Below are positions 46,368 through 55,526 of a stretch of DNA of 64,000 bases, piece after piece. Numbering within the stretch: the stretch's first letter is position 1; every line of letters begins with the position of its first letter. The DNA is from Candidatus Harpocratesius repetitus (GTDB lineage Archaea; Asgardarchaeota; Lokiarchaeia; Sigyniarchaeales; Promethearchaeaceae). The position numbers and the translations under genes are program-made. The notes beneath the pieces were generated by a model, which made no database searches, was not told the origin of the DNA, and saw nothing but the letters and a program-made list of their open reading frames with translations. Location: contig JAIZWK010000001.1 in NCBI GenBank assembly GCA_021498095.1, positions 2,977,450 through 3,041,449 on the forward strand, in the 5' to 3' direction.

Positions 46368-47339
46368 TTAAAAAGAAGATAAGAGCTTATTTGGCTTAAA
46401 TTTAAAATTCGGAACACCCAATACCTCGCATTTCTTTGATCCAAGAAAAACAGCCAAGTTTAACGCTCGTTCTAACGAAAATGAATTAAGTATACCAAAT
46501 ATTATTCCTGCATTAAATGCATCTCCAGCTCCTGTAGTATCTTTAATTATTAAATTTTCAGGTGGTTTCTGAAAATAATATGTTTTTTTATCAACTAATA
46601 TTGCTCCTTTCTTGCCACATTTCATGCAAAGATATCCAATATTAACAATTTTTATAAAATCATGTAAAATACGTAATTTTTCGAAAGTTGAAAGAATGAG
46701 GAATGATTTTAATGTTTTTACATTCCCTAATAAGAAAAAAAGGATTCCAAATTCTTCTTCATTTCCCAACAATATTCTCAAAGATATTTTTTCAAATAGG
46801 GATAATAATGCATTTCTTAAATAATCTTTATTTATATCATTCAAATCATCAACTTTCGGTAAAATACCACTAATATCCATTGAAAATAAGTGAGGTTGTA
46901 TCTGTACTAGGTTTTCAAGCGTTTTTTGGGAATGATTAAAATGAATCAAGCCATTTTTAAGAAGTTTAGAATAAGACGAATCGCAAATTATTTCTGATAA
47001 TTTGGAAGATACAGATGGAAATCGTTTAATTGATCGTTCACCTTGAAAATCCAATCTAATTTCGGTTCTACCTGAATTTCCTTCAAGTATTTTGATATTA
47101 GCCGCACTAATTTCTACTGATTTCAAGGCAGATATAATTTTTTCAGCCAATTTATCAGTTCCAATTGTAGAAATGAGATTCACCTCATAATCAAGCGGAT
47201 AAAGCGTATTTTTCATTAACTGAAGTAGAAAAAAACAAGTATTTGCAGCACTCCCTCCTAAAAAAGAAACACTTTCCCCATTCGCAAGCATGTATTGATC
47301 CCAATTCAACGATCCGATACAAAAAAAAATGTTTTTCAT
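46368..47339 (-). CDS. PfkB-family carbohydrate/nucleoside kinase
   Basis: Ribokinase fold: IFFCIGSLNWDQYM, the substrate-binding FLGGSAANTCFFL, and the catalytic DTTGAGDAFNAGIIFG with the Asp base. LLGNEEEFGIL and LVDKKTYYFQKPP are also typical. It phosphorylates a sugar or nucleoside using ATP; the substrate is not readable. The frame is open to a TTG at 47405 that overlaps the exonuclease gene, but the ATG at 47339 gives the family N-terminus (MKNIFFCIGSLN). It is transcribed with exonuclease III, which ends 55 bases before this ATG. Confidence 0.87.
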   Translation of the reverse strand: MKNIFFCIGSLNWDQYMLANGESVSFLGGSAANTCFFLLQLMKNTLYPLDYEVNLISTIGTDKLAEKIISALKSVEISAANIKILEGNSGRTEIRLDFQGERSIKRFPSVSSKLSEIICDSSYSKLLKNGLIHFNHSQKTLENLVQIQPHLFSMDISGILPKVDDLNDINKDYLRNALLSLFEKISLRILLGNEEEFGILFFLLGNVKTLKSFLILSTFEKLRILHDFIKIVNIGYLCMKCGKKGAILVDKKTYYFQKPPENLIIKDTTGAGDAFNAGIIFGILNSFSLERALNLAVFLGSKKCEVLGVPNFKFKPNKLLSSF

Positions 47340-47394
47340 GAAATCACGATAATCCTGTAATTTTGTTAAAAGATTTTTAAAAACTTTTTTTATT

Positions 47395-48174
47395 TTATTC
47401 TTCAAGAGTTAATCGAATTGGGCAATGATCAGATCCATAAATTTGATCTAGTATTTCACTAGCTTTAACTTGTGGAAGAAATTCATGATTTACAATAAAA
47501 TAATCAAGCCGCCAGCCAACATTTCGTTCTCGCGCGTTTGATCGATAAGACCAATATGTATAATGCCCCCCATCAGAATTAAAATATCGAAATGTATCAA
47601 TGTAGCCGCGATTTAAGAGTTCGGAAAAAGAAGTCCGTTCTTCGATAGTAAAACCAGCATGTTTTTTATTTGATGCAGGATTTGCAAGATCTATTTCTTT
47701 ATGTGCAACATTAAGATCTCCGGTTAGAATTATCGGCTTTTTATCTTTCAATTCATCAATAAAATCCCATAATGCTTGATTATAGCGCAATTTATATTCC
47801 AATCTTTTTAATCCATAGCCTGCATTTGGAAGATAGCCATTGATGAGAAAGAATTTTTCATATTCCATTGTGATTAAACGTCCTTCGAGATCTAGATCTT
47901 CTTCATGATTTATTCCGAACATTACAGCTTTTGGTTCCATCTTGGTTAATATCATAGTTCCCGAATAACCATTTTTTTTGGCAGGATTCCAAAACATCTG
48001 ATAGTTCTTCATAATGGGATGTTCTATAAAATTAGGATCAAGAGTTTTTTCAGACACTTTTACTTCTTGAAGGCAATAGATATCTGCACCTTCTTCTTTT
48101 AGAAAATTCAGTAAACCTTTCTTTAAAGCAGAATTTAAGCCATTTACATTCCAAGAAATAATTTTCATGCGCAT
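47395..48174 (-). CDS. Exodeoxyribonuclease III / AP endonuclease
   Basis: ExoIII/APE1-type EEP nuclease: KIISWNVNGLNSALKKG at the start, the metal Glu in YCLQEVKVSE, LTGDLNVAHKEIDLANP and a final YGSDHCPIRL. It cleaves DNA 5' of abasic sites and trims 3' ends in base excision repair. The length (259) is normal. Two in-frame ATGs (48174 and 48168) are both possible starts. It is divergent from purD. Confidence 0.94.
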   Translation of the reverse strand: MRMKIISWNVNGLNSALKKGLLNFLKEEGADIYCLQEVKVSEKTLDPNFIEHPIMKNYQMFWNPAKKNGYSGTMILTKMEPKAVMFGINHEEDLDLEGRLITMEYEKFFLINGYLPNAGYGLKRLEYKLRYNQALWDFIDELKDKKPIILTGDLNVAHKEIDLANPASNKKHAGFTIEERTSFSELLNRGYIDTFRYFNSDGGHYTYWSYRSNARERNVGWRLDYFIVNHEFLPQVKASEILDQIYGSDHCPIRLTLEE

Positions 48175-48283
48175 TTAACTATATCACTCAAATATAGAAA
48201 AAAGTTTTTGATAACTCAACCATAAAATTACCTATAAAATTGATTTTTTGATCAGTCACTAATTCACTTTTAAGATGATAAAT

Positions 48284-49606
48284 ATGACTAAAATTCTTTT
48301 AATTGGTAATGGTGCCCGTGAACATGCAATTGCAGAGGCACTTGTCAAAGGTGGTGCTGAAATTTGTGCCTTTATGGCTAAAATGAATCCAGGTATTTCA
48401 GCACTCTGTAATAAAAACGTAGAATTGGGAAAATTAACAAACTTTGCAGCAATTACAACTTTTGGAAACAAAAATAAGGTTGAATTTGCAGTTGTAGGTC
48501 CAGAAGCACCGCTAGCGATGGGAATTGTCGATGCATTAAAAGCTCAAGGAATTCCAACAGTAGGACCCACTATTGAATGCGCCCAATTAGAAAGCTCTAA
48601 AATTTTTGCCAGATCCTTATTAAAAAAATATCACATTGAATCAAATATTCAATTTGAAACATTCAAAAAAATGGAATCTATACCAGAATTTGTTGAGAAA
48701 ATAGGCAAAGAAAACGTGGTTGTTAAACCTGATGGTTTAACTGGTGGAAAAGGCGTGAAAGTATGGGGAGATCACCTTCATTCTGAAAAGGAGATCTATG
48801 ATTATTGCCAAGAAATTTTTGATCAAAATGGGCGCGTTGTTATTGAAGAAAAATTAGAAGGAGAAGAATTTACTTATATTTGTTTTGTTGATGGAAAACA
48901 CGTGGTTGGAACTCCAATAGTTCAAGATAACAAACGAGCATATAATGGAGACAAAGGTCCAAATACAGGAGGAATGGGATCAATTTCTTTTAGTGATCAT
49001 TTACTTCCATTTATTACAGCTGAAGATGTAGAATATGCCAGAAATCAACTGGAAAAAGTAATTCAAGCAGTTTATAACGAAACTGGAGTTGAATACAAAG
49101 GATTTCTTTATGGTCAATTTATGAAATCCAATAAGGGTATAAAAGTTGTTGAATTCAATATCCGGTTTGGAGATCCTGAAGCTATGAATATTCTACCCAT
49201 TTTGTCATCAAATTTCGTGGAAATATGCCGGCAAATTTTAGCAGGAACACTTAAAAATGAAATAATTTTTGATACAAAAGCAACAGTATGTAAATACTTA
49301 GTACCAGATGGATATCCAATAAATCCTAAGGCGAATAGTGAAATAATAATTGATGAAAAAGCCTTGAAAGAAATTGGTGCAAAAATTTATTATGCATCAG
49401 TTAGTGAAGAAGAAGGAAAGATTTACACTTCCACTTCCCGCGCTATTGCTGTACTGGGAATTGCTGATTCGATTGATGAAGCTGAAAAAATAGCAGAAAA
49501 AGCCACTCAATATATTCAAGGTGATTTATTTCACAGAACAGATATCGGAACTCAAGCAGTAATCGATAAAAGAACCCAGCATATGAATCTTATATTGCAG
49601 AAATAA
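48284..49606 (+). CDS. purD: Phosphoribosylamine--glycine ligase
   Basis: An ATP-grasp ligase that joins glycine to phosphoribosylamine in purine synthesis. Family motifs are LLIGNGAREHAIAEAL, VVKPDGLTGGKGVKV, GPNTGGMGSISF and VVEFNIRFGDPEAMN. The residue range and the C-terminal domain (SRAIAVLGIADSIDEA) are normal. The ATG at 48284 gives the family's start (M-x-K-I-L-L-I-G-N-G-A-R-E-H); an ATG three codons upstream is possible. It stands alone with an exonuclease gene in divergent orientation. Confidence 0.95.
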   Translation: MTKILLIGNGAREHAIAEALVKGGAEICAFMAKMNPGISALCNKNVELGKLTNFAAITTFGNKNKVEFAVVGPEAPLAMGIVDALKAQGIPTVGPTIECAQLESSKIFARSLLKKYHIESNIQFETFKKMESIPEFVEKIGKENVVVKPDGLTGGKGVKVWGDHLHSEKEIYDYCQEIFDQNGRVVIEEKLEGEEFTYICFVDGKHVVGTPIVQDNKRAYNGDKGPNTGGMGSISFSDHLLPFITAEDVEYARNQLEKVIQAVYNETGVEYKGFLYGQFMKSNKGIKVVEFNIRFGDPEAMNILPILSSNFVEICRQILAGTLKNEIIFDTKATVCKYLVPDGYPINPKANSEIIIDEKALKEIGAKIYYASVSEEEGKIYTSTSRAIAVLGIADSIDEAEKIAEKATQYIQGDLFHRTDIGTQAVIDKRTQHMNLILQK

Positions 49607-49633
49607 AAATATCAATTCATTTTATATCTTTTT

Positions 49634-50113
49634 TTATAATAATTCCTTCATAAAATGAGCATTTTCACTATCTTTAAAGATAATGTGATAGTTTTCTTTT
49701 TGGTAAAAATTCATAGCAGAAATCCAATTATGGCATGTCTCAAGCACTATTTGATTATATCCTTCTGAAATTGCAAAATTTTCTAAAAAAATAAGAATTC
49801 TATGGGCAATTTTTTGTCTTCGATATTCTTTCATTACATACATGCGAACAATTCGTGCTGTATTAACCGATTCCTTTATTATTGCACCTGTACCTATCAT
49901 TTTACTTTGATAGATTGCTACCACAAATATTTGACGATTTGTGTAATAAAAAACATAAATATTATTTAAATCAGGATTTTTTGACATATCCAAAGCACCC
50001 CATCGCTCCTTCAATCCTTTCATTATTATATTCTGAGCTAATTTTGTCTCATTTCTTTGAATTTGCCTAATAATTAGGTTTTTTTCTTCTTTTTGGGTGT
50101 TTTTCGAAATCAT
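49634..50113 (-). CDS. GNAT family N-acetyltransferase
   Basis: 159 residues: IIRQIQRNETKLAQ at the start, GTGAIIKESVNTARIVRMYV and the acetyl-CoA loop in EYRRQKIAHRIL (the usual G is changed), with ENFAISEGYNQIVLETC and FYQKENYHIIF at the end. The acceptor is unknown. A TTG-initiated frame extends three codons upstream of the ATG used. It converges on purD and is divergent from the IPP isomerase gene. Confidence 0.83.
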   Translation of the reverse strand: MISKNTQKEEKNLIIRQIQRNETKLAQNIIMKGLKERWGALDMSKNPDLNNIYVFYYTNRQIFVVAIYQSKMIGTGAIIKESVNTARIVRMYVMKEYRRQKIAHRILIFLENFAISEGYNQIVLETCHNWISAMNFYQKENYHIIFKDSENAHFMKELL

Positions 50114-50181
50114 TTCCAACAAAAAGTAATATTTAATTTACCATAAAATTCTAATGGATCTCTTCTCATTAAACATATATT

Positions 50182-51273
50182 ATGAATGGATTAGATCCTA
50201 CCATCCATCAACGAAAAGATGAGCATATTTTAATTTCATTGGAGAATAATGGATATACTACTGGAACTACATGGTTGGATCTTGTGAAATTAATTCATGA
50301 TCCGTTACCACTATTAGATTTCTCAGAAATTTACACATCAACCTATTTTTTAAAAAAAAAAATTTCTTCACCTATTTTTATTGATGCCCTTACAGGAGGA
50401 ACTGATCTAGCATACAAAATTAATCTTTCTTTATCAAAATTAGCTGAAAGAAAAAATATACCAATTGCAGTTGGAAGTCAACGTATATGCTTAACAAACA
50501 GTGATTGTCTGGAAAGCTTTAAAATAGTTCGAAAAACAAATCCCACTGGTGTTGTCTTAGGAAATATTGGAATATCTCAAATAATTGAAATGAAATCTTT
50601 TGAAAATATTGATAAAATTATTTCTTTAATCGACGCAGACGGTATTTGTATTCATTTAAATCCATTACAAGAATTAATTCAAAAAAAAGGAAATCTACAC
50701 TTAAAACAAGGAATTGAAAAATTAATTCAATTACAAGATTATTTAAAAGTTCCAATTATTTTAAAAGAAGTCGGCGCAGGGATGTCAAAAGAATTTATCT
50801 TAAGAGCTTTTAATCAAGGTTTTAACTTATTCAATGTATCAGGTTTTGGTGGTACGAATTTTACTTTGATAGAAAGTGATAGAGCTAAGAAGAAACATGA
50901 AATAATTAATTATTATTCTGGCCAAACTTTTGCCCATTGGGGAATCCCTACTGCAGCAAGTATTTTAGAAGCAAAATCAGTACTTCAAGATAAAGCTTAT
51001 TTAATTGCAAGTGGAGGAATACGAACAGGACTGGATGTTGGAAAATGTCTTAGTTTAGGCGCTAATCTTTGTGGACTAGCTTTTCCATTTCTAAAATATG
51101 CTCAACAAAGCGAGAATGCATTAGAAGATTTTTTTGATAAATTACTATATGAATTACAAATCTTAATGGCTCTTTCAGGAACTAAAGAACTTTCACAAAT
51201 TCAAAATATTCCAAAAGTTTTATTGCCTCCATTAGATATTTGGGTTAAGCAAAGAAATTTATTTCTAAAATAA
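50182..51273 (+). CDS. fni: Isopentenyl-diphosphate delta-isomerase, type 2 (FMN)
   Basis: It interconverts IPP and DMAPP with reduced FMN, the archaeal/bacterial isomerase type. Seen: QRKDEHILISLENNG, FIDALTGGTD, PIAVGSQRICL, ILKEVGAGMSKEFILRAF, NVSGFGGTNFTLIE and ASGGIRTGLDVGKCL, the FMN-phosphate loop. The length is normal. It is 95 bases upstream of the prenyl synthase on the same strand, so the two form a small isoprenoid cluster and are likely cotranscribed. Confidence 0.94.
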   Translation: MNGLDPTIHQRKDEHILISLENNGYTTGTTWLDLVKLIHDPLPLLDFSEIYTSTYFLKKKISSPIFIDALTGGTDLAYKINLSLSKLAERKNIPIAVGSQRICLTNSDCLESFKIVRKTNPTGVVLGNIGISQIIEMKSFENIDKIISLIDADGICIHLNPLQELIQKKGNLHLKQGIEKLIQLQDYLKVPIILKEVGAGMSKEFILRAFNQGFNLFNVSGFGGTNFTLIESDRAKKKHEIINYYSGQTFAHWGIPTAASILEAKSVLQDKAYLIASGGIRTGLDVGKCLSLGANLCGLAFPFLKYAQQSENALEDFFDKLLYELQILMALSGTKELSQIQNIPKVLLPPLDIWVKQRNLFLK

Positions 51274-51368
51274 GAGTTATTGTTAGATAAAATAAAAAAA
51301 TATAGAATTAAAATTTAAAGAATTTAGTTATAAAGAATCAAAGATAAAAAAAATGAGGAAAGATCATA

Positions 51369-52358
51369 ATGGATTTTCAAGAATTGCAAGAGGACATTAA
51401 ACAGAATATAAAATATATTAATGAATATATCATAAATAACATCAGAATTGAAAATGAAACTCTTTTTCAAGCTTGTATTCATTTATTTAATGCTGGAGGA
51501 AAAAGAATTCGACCTTATATTATGAGAACTGTATACTCGTTATTTAAAAAAGATAATTCTCTTATTACTCCTATTGCTTCAGCTATTGAAATATTACATA
51601 CTTTTACTTTGATTCATGATGATATTATGGATCAAGATGAATTCAGGCGAGGATTTCCCACAGTGCATACAAAATGGGATGAAAATATTGCAATTCTTGC
51701 GGGAGATGTCTTACACTCTTTGGTATTTTCAATAATTGGCCAATCAGATTTTAGAAAAGAAATCCAGACTCGAATAATGATAGATTTTTCTAAGACTTTA
51801 ATTAAGATTTGTGAAGGTCAAACCATGGATCTTCAATTTGAAAAACAAGAAAATGTCACTATCAATGAATATTTAAAAATGATTTCTCTTAAAACTGGAG
51901 AACTTCTTGCATTAAGCGCTCGTACTGGCGGAATTGCTGCTGAAGTTGATGAAGATTTGATCAATCATCTTAGTAACTTTGGATTGAATTACGGCCTTGC
52001 ATTTCAAATTATTGATGATATTCTAGGAATTATAGGGGAACAAAGCAAATTGGGTAAACCAATTGGAAGTGATCTTAGACAAGGAAAAAAAACATTTGTG
52101 ATTTTTTATGCTTTAGAAAACTCTTCTGAGGATGAACAAAAAATATTAAAAGATATATTACGAACTCATAATTTATCAGAAGAAAAACTAAAAAAAGGAA
52201 TTGAAATAATTTCAAAATCAGGGGCAATTGATACTGCACGAAATTTGGCAAATAAATATCTTCAATCAGCTCTTGACAATTTGGAAAAGTTACCATCAAG
52301 TAATGGTAAAAATAATCTAATTCAATTAACTAAAAAATCACTAAATAGAAAATTTTGA
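51369..52358 (+). CDS. Short-chain polyprenyl diphosphate synthase (GGPP synthase-like)
   Basis: The first Asp-rich motif is LIHDDIMDQDEFRRG (D84, D85, D88) and the second FQIIDDILGI, with GKRIRPY and KTFVIFYALE. Phe79, five residues before the first motif, limits chain length, consistent with FPP/GGPP products used for archaeal lipids. The second motif is DDILG, with the final Asp changed to Gly, which occurs in several archaeal enzymes. The ATG follows GAGGAA-like sequence. It is cotranscribed with the IPP isomerase. Confidence 0.9.
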   Translation: MDFQELQEDIKQNIKYINEYIINNIRIENETLFQACIHLFNAGGKRIRPYIMRTVYSLFKKDNSLITPIASAIEILHTFTLIHDDIMDQDEFRRGFPTVHTKWDENIAILAGDVLHSLVFSIIGQSDFRKEIQTRIMIDFSKTLIKICEGQTMDLQFEKQENVTINEYLKMISLKTGELLALSARTGGIAAEVDEDLINHLSNFGLNYGLAFQIIDDILGIIGEQSKLGKPIGSDLRQGKKTFVIFYALENSSEDEQKILKDILRTHNLSEEKLKKGIEIISKSGAIDTARNLANKYLQSALDNLEKLPSSNGKNNLIQLTKKSLNRKF

Positions 52359-52474
52359 TAATGATTTAATTAAAATACAGTAGGAAAACAAACAAAAATT
52401 TCAAATTCATCTTTGAATCAACTGATTTATGGTAAAATTTAAAAAATCAATGGGATCATAATATTATTGGTAAA

Positions 52475-55456
52475 ATGATTGATTTTTCAGATGAAGAATC
52501 CAACTTTGATTATAAACCGAAATATGAAATCTTCCATAGTTTGATGAAGAATCGTATAAAGGAGATTTTACTGGTATCAAGTGCATATGATAATTTTATC
52601 TTGGAAGAAGATGGTAGATTATCTGACCAAATATATGCAGAATTTCACGATCTAAACTTAAGGACATTACCCCATATTACTAGAGTTTCATCTGTAAACG
52701 AAGCAATTAATCAACTTAAGGAAAAAAAATTTGATTTAGTTGTTACTATGAGAAGGCTATTTGAGATAGATCCATATGAATTTGGAAAACAACTTAAAGA
52801 GATACAAGACATTCCTGTTGTTCTATTGCTTACAAGTCTTTCAGAAATCAATTTTTTCCCAGATTTTTGTAAAAAGAGAGAAGGTATAGATCTAACATTC
52901 CTATGGAACGGAGATAGCGCTATATTTATCTCATTAACAAAATTGATTGAAGATCGAATGAATTTGAAATATGATACAGAACATGGGCTTGTCCGTGTTA
53001 TTATTATTATCGAAGATTCCATTAGATTCTATTCATTATATCTTCCTCTGATATACAGCGAAATTATGCGGCAAGTTCAATTTTTAATTCACGAAGGTGT
53101 AAATGATTACTATCGACTGTTACAAATGAAAGCACGACCGAAAATTGTTTTAACACATACCTATGAAGAAGCAATGAAGTTTTATGAAGAATATAAAGAA
53201 TATATAATAGGAATAATCTCAGATATTGAATTTCCACGAAATAACAAAATCGATAAAAATGCAGGAATTGATTTCATTAAAATGGTAAAAGATGAAGCTC
53301 CAACAATTCCTGCGATTTTACAATCTAGCAATATCCAATATGAGAAAAAAGCGCATGAGATCAATGCTTATTTCATTCATAAAGAATCTAAGACACTATT
53401 AGAAGATATAAGGAATTTTATGATTCAATACATGGGTTTTGGTGATTTCATCTTCAGATTAAAAAATGGCAAACAAGTAGGCAAGGCATCTAATTTACGG
53501 GAATTTAAAGAGGAAATAGAACATATTCCAATTGAATCTCTATATTTTCATGCAACTCATGATAATTTTTCTGGATGGTTAATGGCCAGGGGAGAATTTA
53601 GAGTTGCTTCAATACTAAAATCAAAACATATCGAGGATTTTAAATCATTAGAAATGATCAGAAAATTCTTACTTGAATCTGTTCAATATTTGCTAGTTCA
53701 ACAGAAAAATGTCGTAACTGATTTTAGAAGAAACAATTATAATCCAGAATCAAATTTTATAAGATTAAGACCTGGTTCTTTAGGAGGAAAGGGAAGAGGG
53801 CTTGCATTTCTCATGTTTATTTTGAATCCATACAATCTTACTCATTTTCCAACAGTTGAAATTTCAATTCCGCAAACGATTGCTATTGGTACTGATGAAT
53901 TCGATAATTTTATGAAAAGAAACCATTTGTATGAAATTTCTCTATCCAATGAGTTGGAAGAAGAAGAACTTTTTAAAATTTTTAAAAAAGCCAAATTATC
54001 TAAAAGTTTGAAAGAAGATCTAAAAATTATTTTAAAAGATTGGAAAAATCATCCAATTGCTGTAAGAAGCTCATCTATAGTCGAAGACTCACAATTTCAA
54101 CCATTTGCTGGAGTATTTGGAACCTACATGATATCAAACCAAGAACGAGACCTAAATTCACGTTTAGAGCGAGTTCTTGAAGCAATTAAAATGGTTTATG
54201 CATCTACTTTCTCGAAAATGGCAAAAACTAATAGTAAAGCACTAAATTTGCGTATAGATGAAGTAAAAATGGGAGTTTTAATTCAGAAAGTTGTTGGTCG
54301 AAAATATGCAGAGAGCCAGCATTATTATCCAAATTTTTCAGGAATTGCAAGTAGTTACAATTATTATCCCGTAGGTAAAATGAAGTCGCATGATGGTATT
54401 GCTTTTTTAGCGTTAGGTTTAGGAAGAACAATTGTTAATGGAGGTTTAGCGAGAACTTTCTGTCCAAATTATCCAAAACTTCAGATTTGTTCTGATGTAA
54501 AAGAACAATTAAAAAGTAGTCAAACAGAATTTTTTGCGATTGATTTAAACACTAAAACCAAACATATTAAAAATGAAGAGTCTTATCTTGTAAAATTAAA
54601 TATTCTTGATGCAAAAAGAGATGGAAGTTTGGAGATGATTGCTGATACCTATAACATCCAAAATGATGTGATTCAATCAGGTTATTGGGACGAAAAAATA
54701 GGTCCACCAATAATCACTTTTAATCGTCAATTGTTATACGACGATTCTTTTCCTTTACCTAAAATAGTTAAAGAAATACTGATTCTCGGTGAAAGAACAA
54801 TGGGATGTCCTGTTGAAATTGAATTTGCGGGTAATTTTAGACAAAATGAGCAGGAAAAACATTCATTTAATTTACTTCAAATTCGACCTAGTATTGAAAT
54901 TTTCCAAAAAGAAATTGAAGAAATTGAGTTAGGAGAAAATGAAAAGATATTAGCATATTCTTCATCTTTTTCTGGTAATAATATTATTAAAAATATTCAA
55001 GATATTGTATACATTAAGCCAGCAAATTTTGATGTTCTTAAAACTTTAGATATGGTTGCAGAGATTGATGAATTTAATAATAAATTAGTTTCCCAGAAAA
55101 AACCATATCTACTAATCGTATTTGGCCGACTAGGCACATTTGATAAATTTTTAGGAATTCCAGTTAAAGAATATAATATCAGTGGTGCAAAAGTTATTAT
55201 TGAAACAGGGACAAAAGATTTTCAAATAGAAAAAAGCCAAGGAACACATTTTTTTCAAAATATGGTTAGTATGAAAACAGGTTATTTATACATTAATCAT
55301 AATTCAGAAACAGATTTTATAGATTGGGAATGGCTTGAAAAACAAAATATTTCGGAGGATAAGCAATATTTTGCCCATATAGAATTCTCTGAACCTTTAA
55401 CTATTATACTAGATGGAAAACGAAAAATTGCATTGATTCAGAAACCAGAAAAATAA
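52475..55456 (+). CDS. Two receiver-like domains fused to a PPDK/PEP-synthase N-terminal ATP-binding domain
   Basis: Residues about 30-165 resemble a receiver domain in which the phosphoacceptor region reads FDLVVTMRRLF, so the Asp is lost (pseudo-receiver). The second receiver (about 175-330) keeps an acidic IIIIEDS, the acceptor D250 in IISDIEFP, LQSS and a lysine in FIHKES, so it should be phosphorylatable. From about 430 the PPDK N-terminal ATP-grasp domain follows: RPGSLGGKGRGLAFL and AVRSSSIVEDSQFQPFAG. The swivel histidine and the PEP-binding barrel of PPDK/PEP synthase are absent; the C-terminal ~150 residues are unassigned. It may phosphorylate a partner histidine or act as an ATP-sensing switch. 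Its neighbours are two zinc-ribbon genes on the same strand. Confidence 0.75.
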   Translation: MIDFSDEESNFDYKPKYEIFHSLMKNRIKEILLVSSAYDNFILEEDGRLSDQIYAEFHDLNLRTLPHITRVSSVNEAINQLKEKKFDLVVTMRRLFEIDPYEFGKQLKEIQDIPVVLLLTSLSEINFFPDFCKKREGIDLTFLWNGDSAIFISLTKLIEDRMNLKYDTEHGLVRVIIIIEDSIRFYSLYLPLIYSEIMRQVQFLIHEGVNDYYRLLQMKARPKIVLTHTYEEAMKFYEEYKEYIIGIISDIEFPRNNKIDKNAGIDFIKMVKDEAPTIPAILQSSNIQYEKKAHEINAYFIHKESKTLLEDIRNFMIQYMGFGDFIFRLKNGKQVGKASNLREFKEEIEHIPIESLYFHATHDNFSGWLMARGEFRVASILKSKHIEDFKSLEMIRKFLLESVQYLLVQQKNVVTDFRRNNYNPESNFIRLRPGSLGGKGRGLAFLMFILNPYNLTHFPTVEISIPQTIAIGTDEFDNFMKRNHLYEISLSNELEEEELFKIFKKAKLSKSLKEDLKIILKDWKNHPIAVRSSSIVEDSQFQPFAGVFGTYMISNQERDLNSRLERVLEAIKMVYASTFSKMAKTNSKALNLRIDEVKMGVLIQKVVGRKYAESQHYYPNFSGIASSYNYYPVGKMKSHDGIAFLALGLGRTIVNGGLARTFCPNYPKLQICSDVKEQLKSSQTEFFAIDLNTKTKHIKNEESYLVKLNILDAKRDGSLEMIADTYNIQNDVIQSGYWDEKIGPPIITFNRQLLYDDSFPLPKIVKEILILGERTMGCPVEIEFAGNFRQNEQEKHSFNLLQIRPSIEIFQKEIEEIELGENEKILAYSSSFSGNNIIKNIQDIVYIKPANFDVLKTLDMVAEIDEFNNKLVSQKKPYLLIVFGRLGTFDKFLGIPVKEYNISGAKVIIETGTKDFQIEKSQGTHFFQNMVSMKTGYLYINHNSETDFIDWEWLEKQNISEDKQYFAHIEFSEPLTIILDGKRKIALIQKPEK

Positions 55457-55526
55457 AAAAATACAGAAAAACAAAAGTTGATAAACACTAAATTCAAATA
55501 AATTGAAAAAAAGAGAGTATTGAAAG

